From: Myxococcus xanthus | GTDB lineage: Bacteria; Myxococcota; Myxococcia; Myxococcales; Myxococcaceae | Length of the DNA: 64,000 nucleotides | Direction: 5' to 3' | NCBI RefSeq assembly: GCF_006402735.1 | Contig: NZ_CP017174.1 | Coordinates: 5,025,001-5,089,000, forward strand | Shown here: piece after piece, positions 62,453 through 64,000 of the stretch | Numbering within the stretch: position 1 is the first letter of the stretch | How the letters are laid out: each line of letters opens with the position of its first letter | Made by a program: the position numbers and the translations under genes | The notes under the pieces: model-generated | The model's input: the letters and a program-made list of their open reading frames with translations, nothing else | Told to the model about the DNA's origin: nothing | Databases searched by the model: none

Positions 62453-64000
62453 ATGACCCGCATACGCATCGGACAGCGCTGGAAACGCGAACCCGCGGCT
62501 TCCCCGCTCGATTCCATCGCACTGGAATTGGACGGGGTGGACCTTCTGTCCGGGGCCGTGGAGGAGTCTCTAGCAGAAGTCGTCCCCTCCCTGGTGCGCT
62601 CAGTTGCGGCGCTAGCGGGTGGGCGTCAGAAACTGGCCCAGGTCTCCCTGCCCGAGGCCCACCTGGAGCTGGTGCTCCGCCGCATGGGGCCGGAGGTGGA
62701 GCTGCTGGTGGCCAACCTCTCCCGCCCTGCCCGGCTGATGCGCCCGCCCGTCCGGGTGGAGCTGGAGGAACTGGTGGAGGCGGTCCGTGAGGCCGGCGAG
62801 CGCTTCCTCGCCGACGTCACCCGGGCCGGGCCCAAGTCGCTGGCCACCACCGTGGGGCAAGCCCTCAAGGAGCCGCTGAAAGGCCTGAACCGGCCCGCCC
62901 GTCCTCCAGACGAGGCGCCGGCCCGGCCCGCCACCCGGCGCGTGGAGCCCACGGAAGTCCCGGGCTTCGGCTTCGAGCTCCGGGACGCCGGCGTCCCCAT
63001 GGGCCGTGGCGCCGCGCGGGGGACGGCCGGACTGCTGGCGCCCCTGCTGGCATCGGGAGAGGTCTGGCTGTCGCTGCCCGGAAAGGCCGAGGCCTGGCGC
63101 GTCCCCGGCCCGCCGTTCCTGACGGCGCTGGAGCTGTCGCGACAGGCGGTGGAGCTGGCGCGCGCGGTGGAGCTGGGCGAAAGCCGCTTCGAGCTGGCCC
63201 CCGCGGGGGCGAAGCCTTCGCTCCTGGTCGACCTGAAGTCGGGCCAGGCGAAGGCGGGACGCACCGGGACGCCCTTCCCGCTCGCGGGCAACGTGCTCGC
63301 CGCCGCCCTCTTCCACCTGGGCGAGTCCCTGGCCGCGGCCTTCGCGGAGGCGGACCGCGCGCTGGTGGCCAACCCGTACCGGATGGAGCTGGCGGAGCGC
63401 TGCCGCGAGGGCCTTTCGCACTTGCGTGGCCCCGTGCAGCCCCCCGAGGCCAGGGGCGCGGCCCGAGAGAAGAAGGCCCGGGCCACAGGCCAGGGCACCT
63501 CACGTCCGTTGAAGGTCCCCGGCCGGTTGCGCCGGCTGCGCTTCGCGAAGCTGTGGGAGAAGCGCGGCCTGCCGGACGCGGAGGAATCGAGGCTGCTGCT
63601 CGGCCGGCACGGGCCGGTGTACTGCGCGCCGCAGCTCGCCTCCGCGTTCTCCCGAAAGGACGGAGCCCTGCTGTGGAAGCGCGCCGCGGCGCTGGGTGTG
63701 GCCGCGTCGGCGGATGGCCACGCGGTGGCGGCGGACATCGCGCGTGTCTACGGTTTCACGGGCCGGGGCGGCGGCGCGCGCTGGCTGCATGACCACGACG
63801 GAATCCCCCTGGGTCCGCTGCTACTGCGCAAGGACGGCCTGCTGCTCACCTTGTCCGAGGACCGCACCGTCGTGGCCTTCGCGGAGGCCACGGGCCGCGA
63901 GGTCTGGCGCCTGGCGCCGCCGCGGACCCAGCGCAGCTGGCTGGCCACCCAGGGACACCGCGCGCTGGTGGGCACGGACTCGGGCTACCTCTATGGGCTC
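62453..64000 (+). CDS. PQQ-like beta-propeller protein, 3' end outside window
   Basis: 516 codons are inside the window and the frame is open at its right edge. The first ~330 residues (MTRIRIGQRWKREPAASPLD, ALELSRQAVELARAVELGES) are an unrecognised helical region, perhaps membrane-peripheral; from about residue 390 on, PQQ/WD-type blades appear (PQLASAFSRKDGALLWKRA, DRTVVAFAEATGREVWRLAP, RALVGTDSGYLYGL), the last being characteristic 'GxxLWxxxxxxxxVxGxxxGxLxAL' blades. Resembles large myxobacterial propeller proteins of unknown role. ATG 62453 has only a weak SD (acgcaag). No signal peptide seen. Confidence 0.65.
   Translation, partial: MTRIRIGQRWKREPAASPLDSIALELDGVDLLSGAVEESLAEVVPSLVRSVAALAGGRQKLAQVSLPEAHLELVLRRMGPEVELLVANLSRPARLMRPPVRVELEELVEAVREAGERFLADVTRAGPKSLATTVGQALKEPLKGLNRPARPPDEAPARPATRRVEPTEVPGFGFELRDAGVPMGRGAARGTAGLLAPLLASGEVWLSLPGKAEAWRVPGPPFLTALELSRQAVELARAVELGESRFELAPAGAKPSLLVDLKSGQAKAGRTGTPFPLAGNVLAAALFHLGESLAAAFAEADRALVANPYRMELAERCREGLSHLRGPVQPPEARGAAREKKARATGQGTSRPLKVPGRLRRLRFAKLWEKRGLPDAEESRLLLGRHGPVYCAPQLASAFSRKDGALLWKRAAALGVAASADGHAVAADIARVYGFTGRGGGARWLHDHDGIPLGPLLLRKDGLLLTLSEDRTVVAFAEATGREVWRLAPPRTQRSWLATQGHRALVGTDSGYLYGL

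Overview
The window is high-GC DNA from a myxobacterium, very probably the genus Myxococcus. The anchor is an intact Frz chemosensory locus (frzZ divergent from frzA-B-CD-E-G-F), followed downstream of frzZ by an rpoE1-type ECF sigma factor, its probable anti-sigma factor and frzS, the arrangement known around the M. xanthus motility genes. Genes are dense, and many are lipoproteins or large multidomain proteins, which is also typical.

Layout. 1-5.4 kb: end of an ABC-2 permease operon, two small membrane proteins, an Ig-repeat lipoprotein and a decayed IS66 end. 5.5-14.2 kb: an exported DUF1592/1588/1585 c-type-cytochrome-like lipoprotein with a Tat-type DUF1552 partner, a repeat lipoprotein, a frameshifted DUF3857 relic, and a two-subunit molybdenum hydroxylase of the isoquinoline oxidoreductase (Ior) type. 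14.2-31.8 kb: an accessory scrapyard. It holds intact cargo (metallo-hydrolase, GST, LysR plus pirin, small P-loop kinase, SDR) among gene fragments, at least five copies of one repeat that is the 3' end of an IS91-family transposase gene, several IS66 pieces and one full-length IS66 element. Inside it lies a ~1.8 kb block (5'-truncated folB, complete ybdG-type channel gene, 3' end of a PQQ sugar dehydrogenase) that reads like Xanthomonadaceae DNA. 31.4-35.0 kb: a ferredoxin/ferredoxin-reductase fusion and a cytochrome P450 lie between two tRNA-like 3' ends with an integrase relic, so this looks like a decayed site-specifically integrated element. 35-64 kb: mostly ordinary chromosome, with DUF1015 protein, proline-rich membrane protein, class II photolyase, the frz locus, a radical SAM protein, alanine dehydrogenase, rpoE1/anti-sigma/frzS, a HEAT-like protein, coaX, birA, two lipoproteins, a HARE-HTH/Mrr-like protein with a very long low-complexity tail, and the start of a propeller protein.

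How the genes work together. FrzCD (cytoplasmic receptor), FrzA/FrzB (CheW-like couplers), FrzE (CheA-CheY), FrzF (methyltransferase), FrzG (methylesterase) and FrzZ (double receiver) form the pathway that sets cell reversal. FrzS acts in type IV pilus (S-) motility. The Ior subunits form one enzyme. The ferredoxin/reductase fusion is the obvious electron donor of the adjacent P450. BirA and CoaX are adjacent cofactor genes that overlap or nearly abut their neighbours.

Limits: all family names are from motif recognition by eye; no database search, alignment score or structure prediction was run. Start codons were chosen from Shine-Dalgarno spacing, signal peptides and known family lengths.
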